From positions 43,357,701 to 43,421,700 of the forward strand of contig CM046451.1 of the NCBI GenBank assembly GCA_025506515.1: a stretch of 64,000 nucleotides of DNA, read 5' to 3'. Shown here piece after piece: positions 33,504-43,315 of the stretch. The DNA is from Flaveria trinervia (taxonomy: Eukaryota > Streptophyta > Magnoliopsida > Asterales > Asteraceae). Both the position numbers and the translations under genes were made by a program. Each line of letters starts with the position of its first letter. Position 1 is the first letter of the stretch. The notes beneath the pieces are model-generated. The model saw only the letters and a list, made by a program, of their open reading frames with translations. It was not told the DNA's origin and searched no databases.

Positions 33504-33983
33504 AAATGGTATTAGAGCTGTTGGTTGCTGGATTTATCTAGTTTTCAGATTTGATTTCATTTTTAATGATGTCAAGAACAACGAAGAAAAGAAGAAAAAT
33601 GAAGAACAAAGTCTCTGTTCATCAAAAACCCATCTGTTCATACCCAAAATCAAAAGAAAAACCAACAAATCTGTTCAACTATGGTACGATTTGAAGAATC
33701 ATGAACACGTTCATGATTATTCCTTCAAAATTCGATGCAATTGAACAAGATTAACCTCAAAAAAAGAAGAAAACACATTTGTTCATCTCAAAATCAAGAA
33801 GAAAAATCATCAAGATCTATTCTAATATGGTATGATTTGAATAAATATAATCATTCACTGGATTATTCCTTCAAAATTCGATGCAATTGAACATAATTGC
33901 TACTAAAAACAAAGAAAAGAATAAGAAATGGAAGCTACTGATGATTTCCCGACCTGCATTACAGTGTGAAATTGTTTTTGTTC

Positions 33984-34384
33984 AAGTCTGAAAACAAATA
34001 CGGATGAACAAAAACAAATGCGGATGAAGATTCATCAAATGCGGATGTATTATACACAAATGCGGATGTGTTATACACAAATGCGGATGTGTTATAACCA
34101 AATGCGGATGACTTGTCCCCAAATGAGGATGAATTGGCAACAAATGCGGATGACTTGTCACAAATGCGGATGACTTGTCACTAAATGCGGATGCCTTGAC
34201 ACCAAATGCGGTTGACTTGTAAACAAATGCGGGTACTTTAAGCATAAATGCGGATGCTTTCAAATCAAATGCGGATGCATTGAAATCAAATGTGGATGCC
34301 TTGCAAACAAATGCGGATGCTTTGCAAATAAATGCGGATGAGTTATCAAAGAAATGCGGATGAGTTGCAAGAAATGCTTATGAA
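33984..34384 (+). repeat. 21-bp tandem array AAATGCGGATG in E
   Basis: About nineteen units with a regular 21-bp period. The first 11 bp (AAATGCGGATG) are conserved and the last 10 bp vary between units. Because 21 is a multiple of 3, all frames stay open and give HPHL-type repeats on the minus strand; these are not taken as genes. The array fills the centre of an otherwise non-coding internal region. Confidence 0.85.
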
Positions 34385-34986
34385 TAGCTGATGAACAGGA
34401 CTTCAAAAAGAAAACAAAAACATGAATATGGATGATTGCAACCAACAGGCACATCCATTTTGATCATGAAAGCAAAAAAAGAGTATAGAAATCAACTTTT
34501 GTCACTTTTTCACAGATTCATCCAGGGACTTGTACAACTATCAGATGCCCTTTTTGAAGTTCTTGAGCTCACATTATTTTATGATGTTTTGCACCCGTGT
34601 CTGACTACTAAGCGGAAAGTTAGCCGGACTTTAATCAAGGGAGTACTCATTATCTAAAGAATGTCATTTATCAAGTTATTTCCAAAGAGTGGAAGTGTGT
34701 TCAACATTGATTCATGTTACTGATGCAGTGTATTGAAGTTCAAAGCCTCACCATATGCCTAATACATTCTGATCCTTGAGGTATGATATGAACTGTAATC
34801 CAAAAGTGATACAACCCATATCCAATACCAAGAAGTATTCTCAAGAGATTCTAACCTTTGTCAGAATATATTAGGAGGAGCTTAATCTAAGGGGATGTGT
34901 GTCAGAACATTAGTCGGTCAAGAAGACATGTGACAGATAAGATCTTCAAATTCAAGGTTTGGCAAGCATCAGTTTAGGGGGAGTAT

Positions 34987-35460
34987 TGTTGGGGTTCAAC
35001 AATTGAGTAAATGAAGCTTACCAAATCATAATTACAACCAACTGAAGATCTCATTATACAAGTTCAGAGACCAAGTTGATTACAACAAAATACAAGACAA
35101 TTCAACATGACAATGTCAAGATCAAGACATTAGAAAAGTCAAAATTAGGTCATGTTGTAATAATAATATAAATAGACCTACTAGTGCATTTTTGCAAGTG
35201 TGGCTTTTGTGTGTGTGTTCTCATGGTGTAAATCACTATCCAAGGAGGAATCCTCTCCTTTGGGTGGGTTTGATTTCACCAGCCATCTATGATTCTCATT
35301 GTAACTTGTTTATCAACATCAATAAAATCATAGCATTATTATTATCCATCCCTTTGTTCTTTGATTCACACATGTCCACCCATCTTAATTTTGATTTCTA
35401 GATCTAAACGAGATGAATCTTAAGATCCAAGCTCAATGAATCTGAAATATTGATTTAGCA
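34987..35460 (+). repeat. Third LTR of E
   Basis: A 474-bp LTR with the same ends as the second. TATAAATAG lies at 35167-35175, and the polypurine tract directly before it is at 34970-34986. Confidence 0.88.
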
Positions 35461-36986
35461 TATACCGAGATTCATATGATGTTAACAACGCAACTATAAT
35501 GCTTCAAAACATAAGGATTGATAGTGATTTCGAGTTATGCATTCACGAGGCTCAACAAGCAGCGTTAACCGACGAAGGGAAAGATGAAGATTCGGTGTTT
35601 AACGTTCGGTCACAACTGGAGACAAAACCGAACCGCATTAGGTACTTATTGAATCGACTTTGGATCTCGAATTGAGATAATCTTCATCACTTCACTATGA
35701 ACAAAGCTCATCAAACCTGATATTCTATTCATCCTAGCTCTAATAAGATGTACATGGACCTGCGTGGTCTATATTGGTGGCCTGGAATAAAGAAAGACAT
35801 AGCATCTTATGTTTCCAAGTGTCTCACACGTGCAAGAGTCAAAGCCGAGCACCAACGACCAAGTGGTTTACTTGAACAACCAGAAATCCCTATGTGGAAA
35901 TGGGAACATATATCCATGGATTTCATAACCAAGTTACCCCTTACTCCTCGTGGTCATGATAGTATATGGGTGATTGTTGACCGTTTGACCAAAACGGCAC
36001 ATTTCATACCAACACGAGACACATACAAAGTTTCAAGATTGGCATTGAAGAAATTATGAGTCGTCATGGCCTACCGTTGCACATCATATCAGACCGAGAC
36101 GCTCGTTTCACTTTGCACTTTTGGTCATCTATGCAAGAACTCTTAGGTACTCAATTTAATTTAAGCACTGCTTACCATCCTTAAACGGATGGTCAAACCA
36201 AATAAACAATTTAAACCCTCGAGGACTTGCTACGCCTTTGTGTCCTTGACTTTGGTGGTGACTGGGATACGCATTTACCGTTAGCGGAATTTTCGTATAA
36301 CAATAGATATCACTCGAGTATCAAGATAGCACCATTCGAGGCACTTTATGGTCGTAAATGCCGTTCACCAATCTGTTGGACCAACATTGGTGAAAATTTC
36401 ATCACTGGTCCTGAACTTATACAAGAAATGACTGATAAAGTCTCCATAATCCGCAAGAACCTTGAAGTGGCAAGAAGTTGACAAAAGAATTATGCCGATA
36501 AGCGTCAAAAGCCATTGGAGTTCCAGTTGGCGACATGGTTCTTAAGGTTTCACTATGGAAAGGTGTTGTTCGCTTTGGAAAGAAGGGTAAACTGGCTCCA
36601 AGATTTGTAGGACCTTTCAAAATCCTAAAAATAATTGGGAAAATGGCTTATAGACTAGAACTACCTTCCGACCTTAGTGGAGTTCATCCTGTGTTCCATG
36701 TCTCAAATTTGAGAACATGTTTGGCCGACAAGAGTCTGTATGTTCCACTGAAAGACATCTAGATCGATGATTCATCGCACTTTGTTAAGAAAACTATTGA
36801 AATTGTGGATCATATTATGAAGAAAACTAGAACCAAAACTACTCCAATTGTCAAGGTTCGTTGGGAGAATAAGTGTGGAGCTGAGTTCACTTGGGAGCGT
36901 GAGGACCATATGAAGGCAAAATACCCGCATTTGTTCGCTTAGTTCATTCTTAATTTCAGGACGAAATTCTCTTAATTTGGGGAGAC
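35461..36986 (+). pseudogene. Gypsy (Tekay/Del chromovirus) integrase and chromodomain of T1
   Basis: 3' half of a Gypsy pol. After a decayed linker, the integrase zinc region (YSIHPSSNKMYMDLRGLYWW ... SKCLTRARVKAEH) and core start (WKWEHISMDFITKLP, DSIWVIVDRLTKTAHF) are open in 35748-36059. The next blocks are 36227-36481 (FSYNNRYHSSIKIAPFEALYG) and 36535-36762 with the GPF motif (FVGPFKILKIIGKMAYRLELP). A chromodomain-like end (VKVRWENKCGAEFTWEREDH) closes it near 36940. Stops and frameshifts separate the pieces. The polypurine tract AATTTGGGGAGAC is at 36974-36986. RT and gag are not in the window. Confidence 0.82.
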
Positions 36987-37119
36987 TCTAACACCATGTA
37001 ATTTTTTGTTAGCTAGAAGATAGCATTGTTATTCTTGTAAGGACCATTGTTGCCATATATGAAACTTATGGGTTGCTTAAGTTCATTTTATTTGTTAAAA
37101 AGTTAATAGTTTCTTTTAA

Positions 37120-37206
37120 TTAAGTATAATAATAGATAATGAATGTATTAATACTAATAATAATAGTAATGGACTATAATAATAAAACAATAATAATAAC
37201 AATGAG

Positions 37207-37242
<36 letters not shown>

Positions 37243-37252
37243 GAGTAATATG
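37120..37252. repeat. AAT-type microsatellite in T1 LTR
   Basis: Interrupted AATAATAAT tract, purely AT except for a few G/C interruptions. Confidence 0.85.
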
Positions 37253-38084
37253 AAGTTCTATGCAGGGGCTTATTTGTAAATCTAGAAACTTTAATTATGA
37301 AGTTTTGTGCATAAAATATTTAAAGGAAACCTACAGGTACCGTTTGTGCAAATTTTTAAACACCCAAACCTGTTTCCCCCTTTTACCCCCGCATTTTCGG
37401 CGGCTTTCCCCGGTCGTCGTCGGCGACCCTCCGGCGAGCCCCAAATCAGCAAATAAACACTCTATATCAATTCCAAACCGTTCCAAACCCTTCGTGTACA
37501 TATTCGAACATGATTAGTCACTTAAATTGGGTTTAAAAACTGGTTACTAAGTTCAAACAAGTTCATAACTGAAACCTTTAATCCTAGAGTCGTTCAATCA
37601 TTAAACCTCAATAATAATACAATTAACTTAACATAAACGGTCATTTATCTACCTTTAATCGAATACAACTCTCATTTCATCTGAAACAAACATCAACACC
37701 AAATTCGGCTACCCACTCTCGTCGCGACCTGCCATAATTCGAACACTATCATCAGGGCTTCTAAACTTGAAATTAACAGAGGGCTTTTCATCTTTGAGTT
37801 CATTAGAAACTACATGTGCAACGAATTGGATTATAATCATCATTTGAATAAAAATCAAGCTCCACGTTGGTCGCGACTTGTTCATAACTTGTTCTTACTG
37901 ATCTAATATTCGATTCGGGTAATTAAACTTTTTTACATGCTTGAATTTATATGTTCATTCCTGTAATCGTGGTAGAATTGATGTTCAATTTTGGAGTTTG
38001 TCGAATTAGGGTTCATAGGATTTTGGGGGTTTTTGCTTAAGTTATGTTTTAAGAAATTGAAACGGAGATAAACCGCGGCTAAGG

Positions 38085-38152
38085 CCTTTTGTTACCGGTA
38101 GTGTGCGTGCATTCTGGACTTGAAGTCCCGGGTTCGAACCCGGGGACCCTCA
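38085..38152 (+). other. tRNA-like segment with perfect B box in T1 LTR
   Basis: GGTTCGAACCC at 38131-38141 is a perfect pol III B box inside a 5-bp T-arm (CCGGG/CCCGG). An anticodon-arm-like hairpin, GGACTTGAAGTCC, lies just upstream. The 5' acceptor strand that would pair with GGACCCTC is not found and the A box is poor, so this is a tRNA relic or SINE-like piece, not a tRNA gene. Confidence 0.45.
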
Positions 38153-39398
38153 ATCTGTTCCTTTGGTTTTTATTCAAGTTTTTAAAATATATAAAAGGAT
38201 TCTGAAAACTTTTAAAAATAATTTTATAAACTTATGTATTTTTTAAATCATTTTACCAATTCCTATGAATTTATTTCTTGCATAATTTAAACATTTTATA
38301 AAACAAGAATTATATTTAGTTTATATTTTTATAAAATAAACTCTAGATAGTGATTTAAAACCCTAAACCTTTATCCATATATTATTGTTTAAATTATGGG
38401 TAGATTAAGAATTATAAAATCTTTTTATTAAACCTTATTACAAATAATATCTTATACATTCTTTATAATAGAAGGCTCAACTAGTATATTTTTATTGAAT
38501 TGAAAATATAATTAGTTATCACAATATATTTAGTTAGTTAATAAAACCCCCCACATACCACTAAAAGCCCTAGACCCCATTTAAACATTAAACTTATTAT
38601 TTAGACGTTAAACATTGTACATATTTATATTTAGGTGCCTTGAGATGGTTTACGTTGGAACAACGCATAATATTTCCTTATTATTCATCATTTATAAATT
38701 TAATTGCCATGTGAGTATTTCTATACCCCTTTTTGCAAATTTTTACACTTTGGGGTGAAACATGTTACCTTATAATCATTGCACTTGTAAATTCGTTGAT
38801 TCTTGTAAACTCTTGGTAATTCACTTGTATGTTGTGGTTAGCTGATCTTTGTAATTATCATGTATTGACTATTATATATGCAATCATTAACTATTGTTAG
38901 CCTGGCGACATCATAGATCTGTGGGCTTGACAAGACTGCTTGGTTAATCCGAGTACACTTAGCTAATCATATAAACTTGTAAACGTGGAATCTTGTAAAC
39001 TGTCAAGGTTTGATTGTTGCATCTGTCTTACATCCCTAGTTACTTTGCTCACTAACTTATAACATGAATTGCCATCTTTTATATATTATGTATGAAAACT
39101 ATGGACATCTCACCAACATTATGTTGTCCCTTTATTTTTAACATGTTTTAGGAAATGCGACGTTTGATTGCCATCTTTGAAGCTTATTCACATCTAGGAA
39201 TAGACTTAGTTAAATAATGAATTGACTTGAATTATTTCTTGTTATGTATTGTTGATTTCTTATTTGAGACTTATGTTTGTAATGTTATATTTGAAACTTA
39301 TGATTATCATATTTGGGTTTAATAATAGCGCTATGTAGCTGTGAACAATCTTAGCCCTCATATCTCGACGTTTCCGCTGTCAAGGTTGGGGTGTGACA

Positions 39399-40385
39399 AA
39401 GAGTAAAGGAACTTTCAGTTTTGCAGAACTGATTAGAATTATCTAAGCCTAAAGGGTAGTATTGTTAGATCTACGGTCAATAGATCTAGTCCATTTTGTA
39501 TAGCCTTAGAACTTTAATCAATATTTGTAATGAATACTTATAATTCATTATGTATGCATTAAATATATAGGTTAACCCATATATGTGTGTTGATTTGCGT
39601 ATGTTTGCAGGTAAAACATTATATTTGGTGAATTGCTTAAATTGACCAAGTATAAGAAACATCTACAGATGAACATTTTGTTCTTCCGTAGATATGTTTC
39701 TGACAAGTAAAATACATGCGAAGATTTCTGTGGATGAACAACCAGCTTTGAGGCTGGAAGTGAAGATACCTTCGGAAGAACAAGATAGCTTCGGAAGAAC
39801 AAGATAGCTTCGGAAGAACAAGATTGCTTCGGAAGAACAAGATTGCTTCAGAAGAACAAAGTACCTTCGGAACAACAAGATTCATGCAGATGAACAAACA
39901 TCTACGGAAGACCATATTCCCGCGGAGTCCAAACACTTGTTTAATAATACAAGTGTTACAAGTCAACAAGACAGCTGTGCGAATCCCAAGAGATCCGGTG
40001 TTTCCTTAACATTAACACATGTGCCTATATATATGGATCCTAGGTTTCGCATCAAGCAGACGGCTTAAACAGAAAACACCCAAGCATCAACACAACAAAC
40101 CAAACATCACAACAAATCACACAAACACAAACCCTAGTAGCCATCACATCATCAATACATTCAAATCAAATCAATATTATTCATTCATTGTTTTAATGAA
40201 ACACATTTGAATTATATCTTTGCTTGATTATTAATTGTGTTATATTCATTGTGTTCATCTTAATTATTAATCATTTTGATAATTATTCATTAAAATTAAA
40301 CAAAGTTAATGTTGATTCCGCAAACGTTAACTTGATGACATCCAATTAACACTGATAATTGCTAATTGCAATCCTAGGATTCACA
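39399..40385 (+). mobile_element. H: 3' end and LTR of an unassigned LTR element
   Basis: Internal end with a purine tract AAGCCTAAAGGGTAGTAT (39445-39462), then a 923-bp LTR 39463-40385 from TGTTAGATCTACGG to GGATTCACA. ATACC at 40386-40390 would be one target duplication. The rest of H lies on the far side of T1. Inside the LTR, 39757-39910 holds a 20-bp tandem array CTTCGGAAGAACAAGATAGC (about seven units). Without coding sequence the superfamily cannot be told. Confidence 0.7.
39757..39910 (+). repeat. 20-bp CTTCGGAAGAACAAG array in H LTR
   Basis: Regular 20-bp period, word CTTCGGAAGA conserved, filler slowly changing. It is the word of C0 and C3 but in tidier tandem form. The minus-strand frames across it are shadows. 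Confidence 0.82.
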
Positions 40386-40990
40386 ATACCAATGCTGGCA
40401 TGATAATTGTTATTGTATGAGAACTCAGATAATGGTAAATGGTCATCCCAACTTCCTCCAAAATCAATGACGAATGCTCAAAGCATATCCTCAAGCGTCC
40501 GAATGGTTCTCTCCAACTGAACATCGATCTGGGGATGATAAGTCGTGCTACCCTATAACCTTGTCTCCATCACATCATGAAATCTCTTCCAAAACTTAGA
40601 TGTAAACCAAGTGTCACAGTAAAAGACAATAGACACCGATACACCATGAAGAGTTACAATATCATTGATGAATAGATCCGCTAATCTCTCGGATGAATAT
40701 GTTAAACGGATAGGAAGGAAGTGAGCACTCTTCATCAAATGATCAACTATCAACCATATGGCATCATACCCCCTCGTGGTATGCAGTAGCTTCGTGATAA
40801 AATCCATGGTGATATACTCCCACTTCCACTTGGGTATATCCAAAGGTTGGTTCCTTTAGTACGGCTTCTGATGTTGTGCCTTCACTTGCAAGCAAGTAAG
40901 GCACTTACTCATGTACTCCGCTACGTCGCGCTTCAAACCCGACCAACAATAATCTTTCTTCATATCCTGATACATCTTTGTAGCACCGGA
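40386..40990 (-). pseudogene. Gypsy integrase part of G1, between H and F
   Basis: Read from 40990 down: GATKMYQDMKKDY, zinc-site end SKCLTCLQVKAQHQKPY, then the core LDIPKWKWEYITMDFITKLL and GYDAIWLIVDHLMKSAHFLP (40553-40843), then STTYHPQIDVQLERTIRTLEDML, a stop, and NNNYHASIGI, where the LTR of H begins. It is the same integrase as in G2. Stops near 40860 and 40480 disable it. It continues in G1 beyond F. Confidence 0.82.
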
Positions 40991-40991
40991 T

Positions 40992-41905
40992 TGACAGGAT
41001 CAGCGATCACAAGTTTGATGTATTAGGATTCAAAGCAGCGGAATACGAACAGGAATTAGACAAATTGTAGCAAGAAGTCGATGCTTGTATGCATTAAGAA
41101 CACATACGGTTATAGCGAGAGAATATATTTCTGATTCAAGGAATGTTTATGGCTATGGAATGTTTCTAATCAAATCATTCATTCATTCACGTCATTCATT
41201 CGTTGTATTACAATAGGTTGTCACTCCTTATATAGAGTGCAACAATCACTGCTGTTATCACGGAAAGTGACAACTGGCAGATCTAATACAAAATAACTAA
41301 CTCTTAACAAACTACTGAAATGTTCACAACTACTGAGAACATATCAGAGTGTTAAGTACAAAATATAAAACTACTGATTAGAAACTACTGAAACTACAAC
41401 GACTGAAGAACAAGCTCTTCAGTCGTTTTACAAAACTACTGAAACATAAAACTACTGAAACTAGAAATATAAAACTACTGATATCACAACTACTGAAGAA
41501 GTACTCTTCAGCAGTTGTGACAAACTACTGAGGCTTCAGTACTTGATCTTCAGACTTTGACCTTCAGATGTTTCATCAGCTGATGACTTCAGTAGATATC
41601 ATCAGCTGATGTCTTCAGTCTTTGTCTTCAGACTTTGTACACCAGTTGTTGATCTTCAGCACTTGTAAACTCTTCAGCTGTTGTACTTCAGTACTTTGGT
41701 CTTTCAGCTTTAGTACTTGTGTTCTTCAGCTGTTGTACTTCAGCACTTTAGTTCTTCAGCTGATGCAGTCTTCAGCACTTGATCTTCAGCTGTTGAAGTC
41801 TTCAGCACTTGTCAAACTGCTGATGAGGCTTTCAGCAGTTGTTGTGATACCATGTGGGACTTAGAGGTTTTCTGATCTTGGCTCATTGGTTCTTTTGGTC
41901 CAACA
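40992..41905 (-). repeat. 3' LTR of F with ACTACTGAAG word array
   Basis: A 914-bp LTR, TGACAGGATC to GGTCCAACA. About 41280-41860 is packed with the words ACTACTGAA, CTTCAGC and CAGCTGTTG (dozens of copies, irregular spacing). The same words fill the spacer at 45547-46205. No gene. Confidence 0.82.
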
Positions 41906-42121
41906 AACTCCCCCTGAACCAATGCAGCCAAAACCTCTAAATTATTGATTATCCCACTTATTGTTGGCAAAGTGTTGGTCTTTTTCCTTCTTGATCAGTA
42001 GAGAAGATGACCCATGTAAGCTCCGGCCTGGGAAGAAATCTCAGATATTTGTTTGGCAGGGTATGAATGGGAACTCTGTTTTGGGGAACTGGACACAGAG
42101 TTGTTATCCCATTCATGAGAT

Positions 42122-43315
42122 TTACTTCCCCATAATGAGTCTGTATGACTCTCGAACATAGGCCTCAAGGAGAACAACTTGTTCCTCCTGAGAGAGTTCT
42201 TCTACTCCTCCTTCGAAGAAGAACTCTGGACCATAGTACTCTGATAAGTACTTCATGGTCCTGCCATTTTTCAGCTCCACCGTAGTTACCTCCCTATATA
42301 CAAATTCATCAGGATGGTTGCCTTCAAGGAGTAACTGGAGCTCATTCTTCTGTATGTCTTCAAGCTTTTTATATAACAACCCCTTCTTAATCATCTTGTT
42401 TTCTAGTAAAGCTTGAGGGGTCTTCTTTGCTTGGTGAGCTTTCTTGAATTCATCAATGATTTCCCAAGGTGAGACTACAATGGCCAACATGATGGTAGAA
42501 TCTATTGTTTTTCGTACCTGGCCATTGTATCTGTGAGGAATAGTTCTTTTATGGATTCTAGAACTCACCCTGGGGTCTGGCCATACTCTCACTCTCTCCT
42601 TCTGATACTGAAAAGTGTGCCTGAGAGTGTACAGCCTTTGAGCATGCCCTTTCATGGCTTGAATAGATGATGACTGAGGAAATTCCTTGTCAACCATCTT
42701 CAACAGTTGCTCATCGTGCTGTTTCTGCTGTTCTTCTTCTTCTATCTTGACTCTGACCATTTCCCTTTGAGAGTTAGGTGTGATCATGAGTTGACTTCGG
42801 GGTTTTGGTAGCTTTAGAACAGCAGAGAGTGGCAGACTATCATCTTCATCCTCCTCTTCTTCTTCTTCTTCCATCCTTAGCACTCTTCTCCTCCTTCTGA
42901 GTGCATCACTGGATGATGGTTGGGTTGGTGAAGGAATTGGTTTTGAAGAATGAGGATGTTTGGATTTTGGCTTAGAGATTGGTTGGGAGATTTGAGGGAT
43001 AGGCTCTGTTTGAGTGGGTGGAAGGGAAGGTTGATCCAGCATCTTTGTAGTTAGTTTCGCCTTTGTGAGTTTAGCCATCTCTAACCTTTTACCAGCCCCA
43101 GCCTCATCAAGGGCTTCCACAATAATCCCTTTGTTGAATTGCTCAGACAGACAGATTCTGGTGGCTATAGCAAGAATGTTGTCCCTGGTCCACGCGCGAA
43201 TCTCCATTAACGATCTTCCTAAGTATTTTGCAATAAAGCGGATCATTATTTCCAATCTCTCTTTTTCAAGAGCATCATACCCTGCCCATCGGGTTTGTAT
43301 CTCTTGCACTTCCAA
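42122..43315 (-). CDS. aORF of F, C-terminal 397 codons intact
   Basis: The longest unbroken piece of the extra ORF. It starts here at an internal Met (MEVQEIQTRWAGYDALEKER). An amphipathic helical part is followed by a Pro/Ser/Lys-rich stretch, a Glu/Asp run (MEEEEEEEDEDD), a second charged helical part (MVRVKIEEEEQQKQHDEQLL) and a conserved-looking end (DEFVYREVTTVELKNGRTMKYLSEYYGPEF ... YRLIMGK). No enzyme motif, signal peptide or membrane segment is seen. The preceding pieces of the same ORF lie at 43246-45464. The function is unknown. A structural or RNA-binding role is only a guess from the charge pattern. Confidence 0.75.
   Translation of the reverse strand: MEVQEIQTRWAGYDALEKERLEIMIRFIAKYLGRSLMEIRAWTRDNILAIATRICLSEQFNKGIIVEALDEAGAGKRLEMAKLTKAKLTTKMLDQPSLPPTQTEPIPQISQPISKPKSKHPHSSKPIPSPTQPSSSDALRRRRRVLRMEEEEEEEDEDDSLPLSAVLKLPKPRSQLMITPNSQREMVRVKIEEEEQQKQHDEQLLKMVDKEFPQSSSIQAMKGHAQRLYTLRHTFQYQKERVRVWPDPRVSSRIHKRTIPHRYNGQVRKTIDSTIMLAIVVSPWEIIDEFKKAHQAKKTPQALLENKMIKKGLLYKKLEDIQKNELQLLLEGNHPDEFVYREVTTVELKNGRTMKYLSEYYGPEFFFEGGVEELSQEEQVVLLEAYVRESYRLIMGK

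Larger units (their letters stand above)
32513..35460 (+). mobile_element. E: non-autonomous LTR element with three tandem LTRs
   Basis: The order is a truncated LTR (32513-32702), internal 3' end (32703-33025), LTR (33026-33503), full 1.48-kb internal region (33504-34986) and LTR (34987-35460). Each full LTR is preceded by the same polypurine tract TTTAGGGGGAGTAT. The middle one is followed by a primer-binding site AAATGGTATTAGAGCTG. No gag or pol is encoded. The outer 5 bp, GATAC and TATAC, match at four positions and may be the target duplication. The tandem form suggests unequal recombination between two copies plus a deletion. Confidence 0.82.
36987..39398 (+). repeat. 3' LTR of T1
   Basis: A 2.4-kb LTR, long as is usual for Tekay elements. 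It starts TCTAACACC (decayed from TGTAACACC) after the polypurine tract and ends GGTTGGGGTGTGACA. It contains an ATA/AAT microsatellite (about 37120-37250) and a tRNA-like T-arm at 38121-38150. No gene is seen. T2 at 62737 begins with the reverse complement of the same kind of end. Confidence 0.82.

Noticed and set aside
33982..34263. Minus-strand ORF with HPHL repeats (and 34260-34454)
   Set aside because: It is the translation of the 21-bp array. The period is a multiple of three, so frames stay open without selection.
33984..34384. CRISPR-like array (constant core, variable filler)
   Set aside because: The 21-bp period with a 10-bp filler is far too short, and the host is a plant genome. 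It lies inside an LTR element.
38085..38152. Functional tRNA gene
   Set aside because: The T-arm is perfect, but there is no 5' acceptor strand to pair with the 3' end and the A box is poor.
39572..39969. Minus-strand ORFs of about 70-110 codons in the H LTR
   Set aside because: Several overlapping frames stay open because of the 20-bp CTTCGGAAGA array; no protein features.
42857..42880. Microsatellite TTC/CTT run as an independent feature
   Set aside because: It codes for the Glu run of the F aORF on the minus strand, so it is explained by the ORF.
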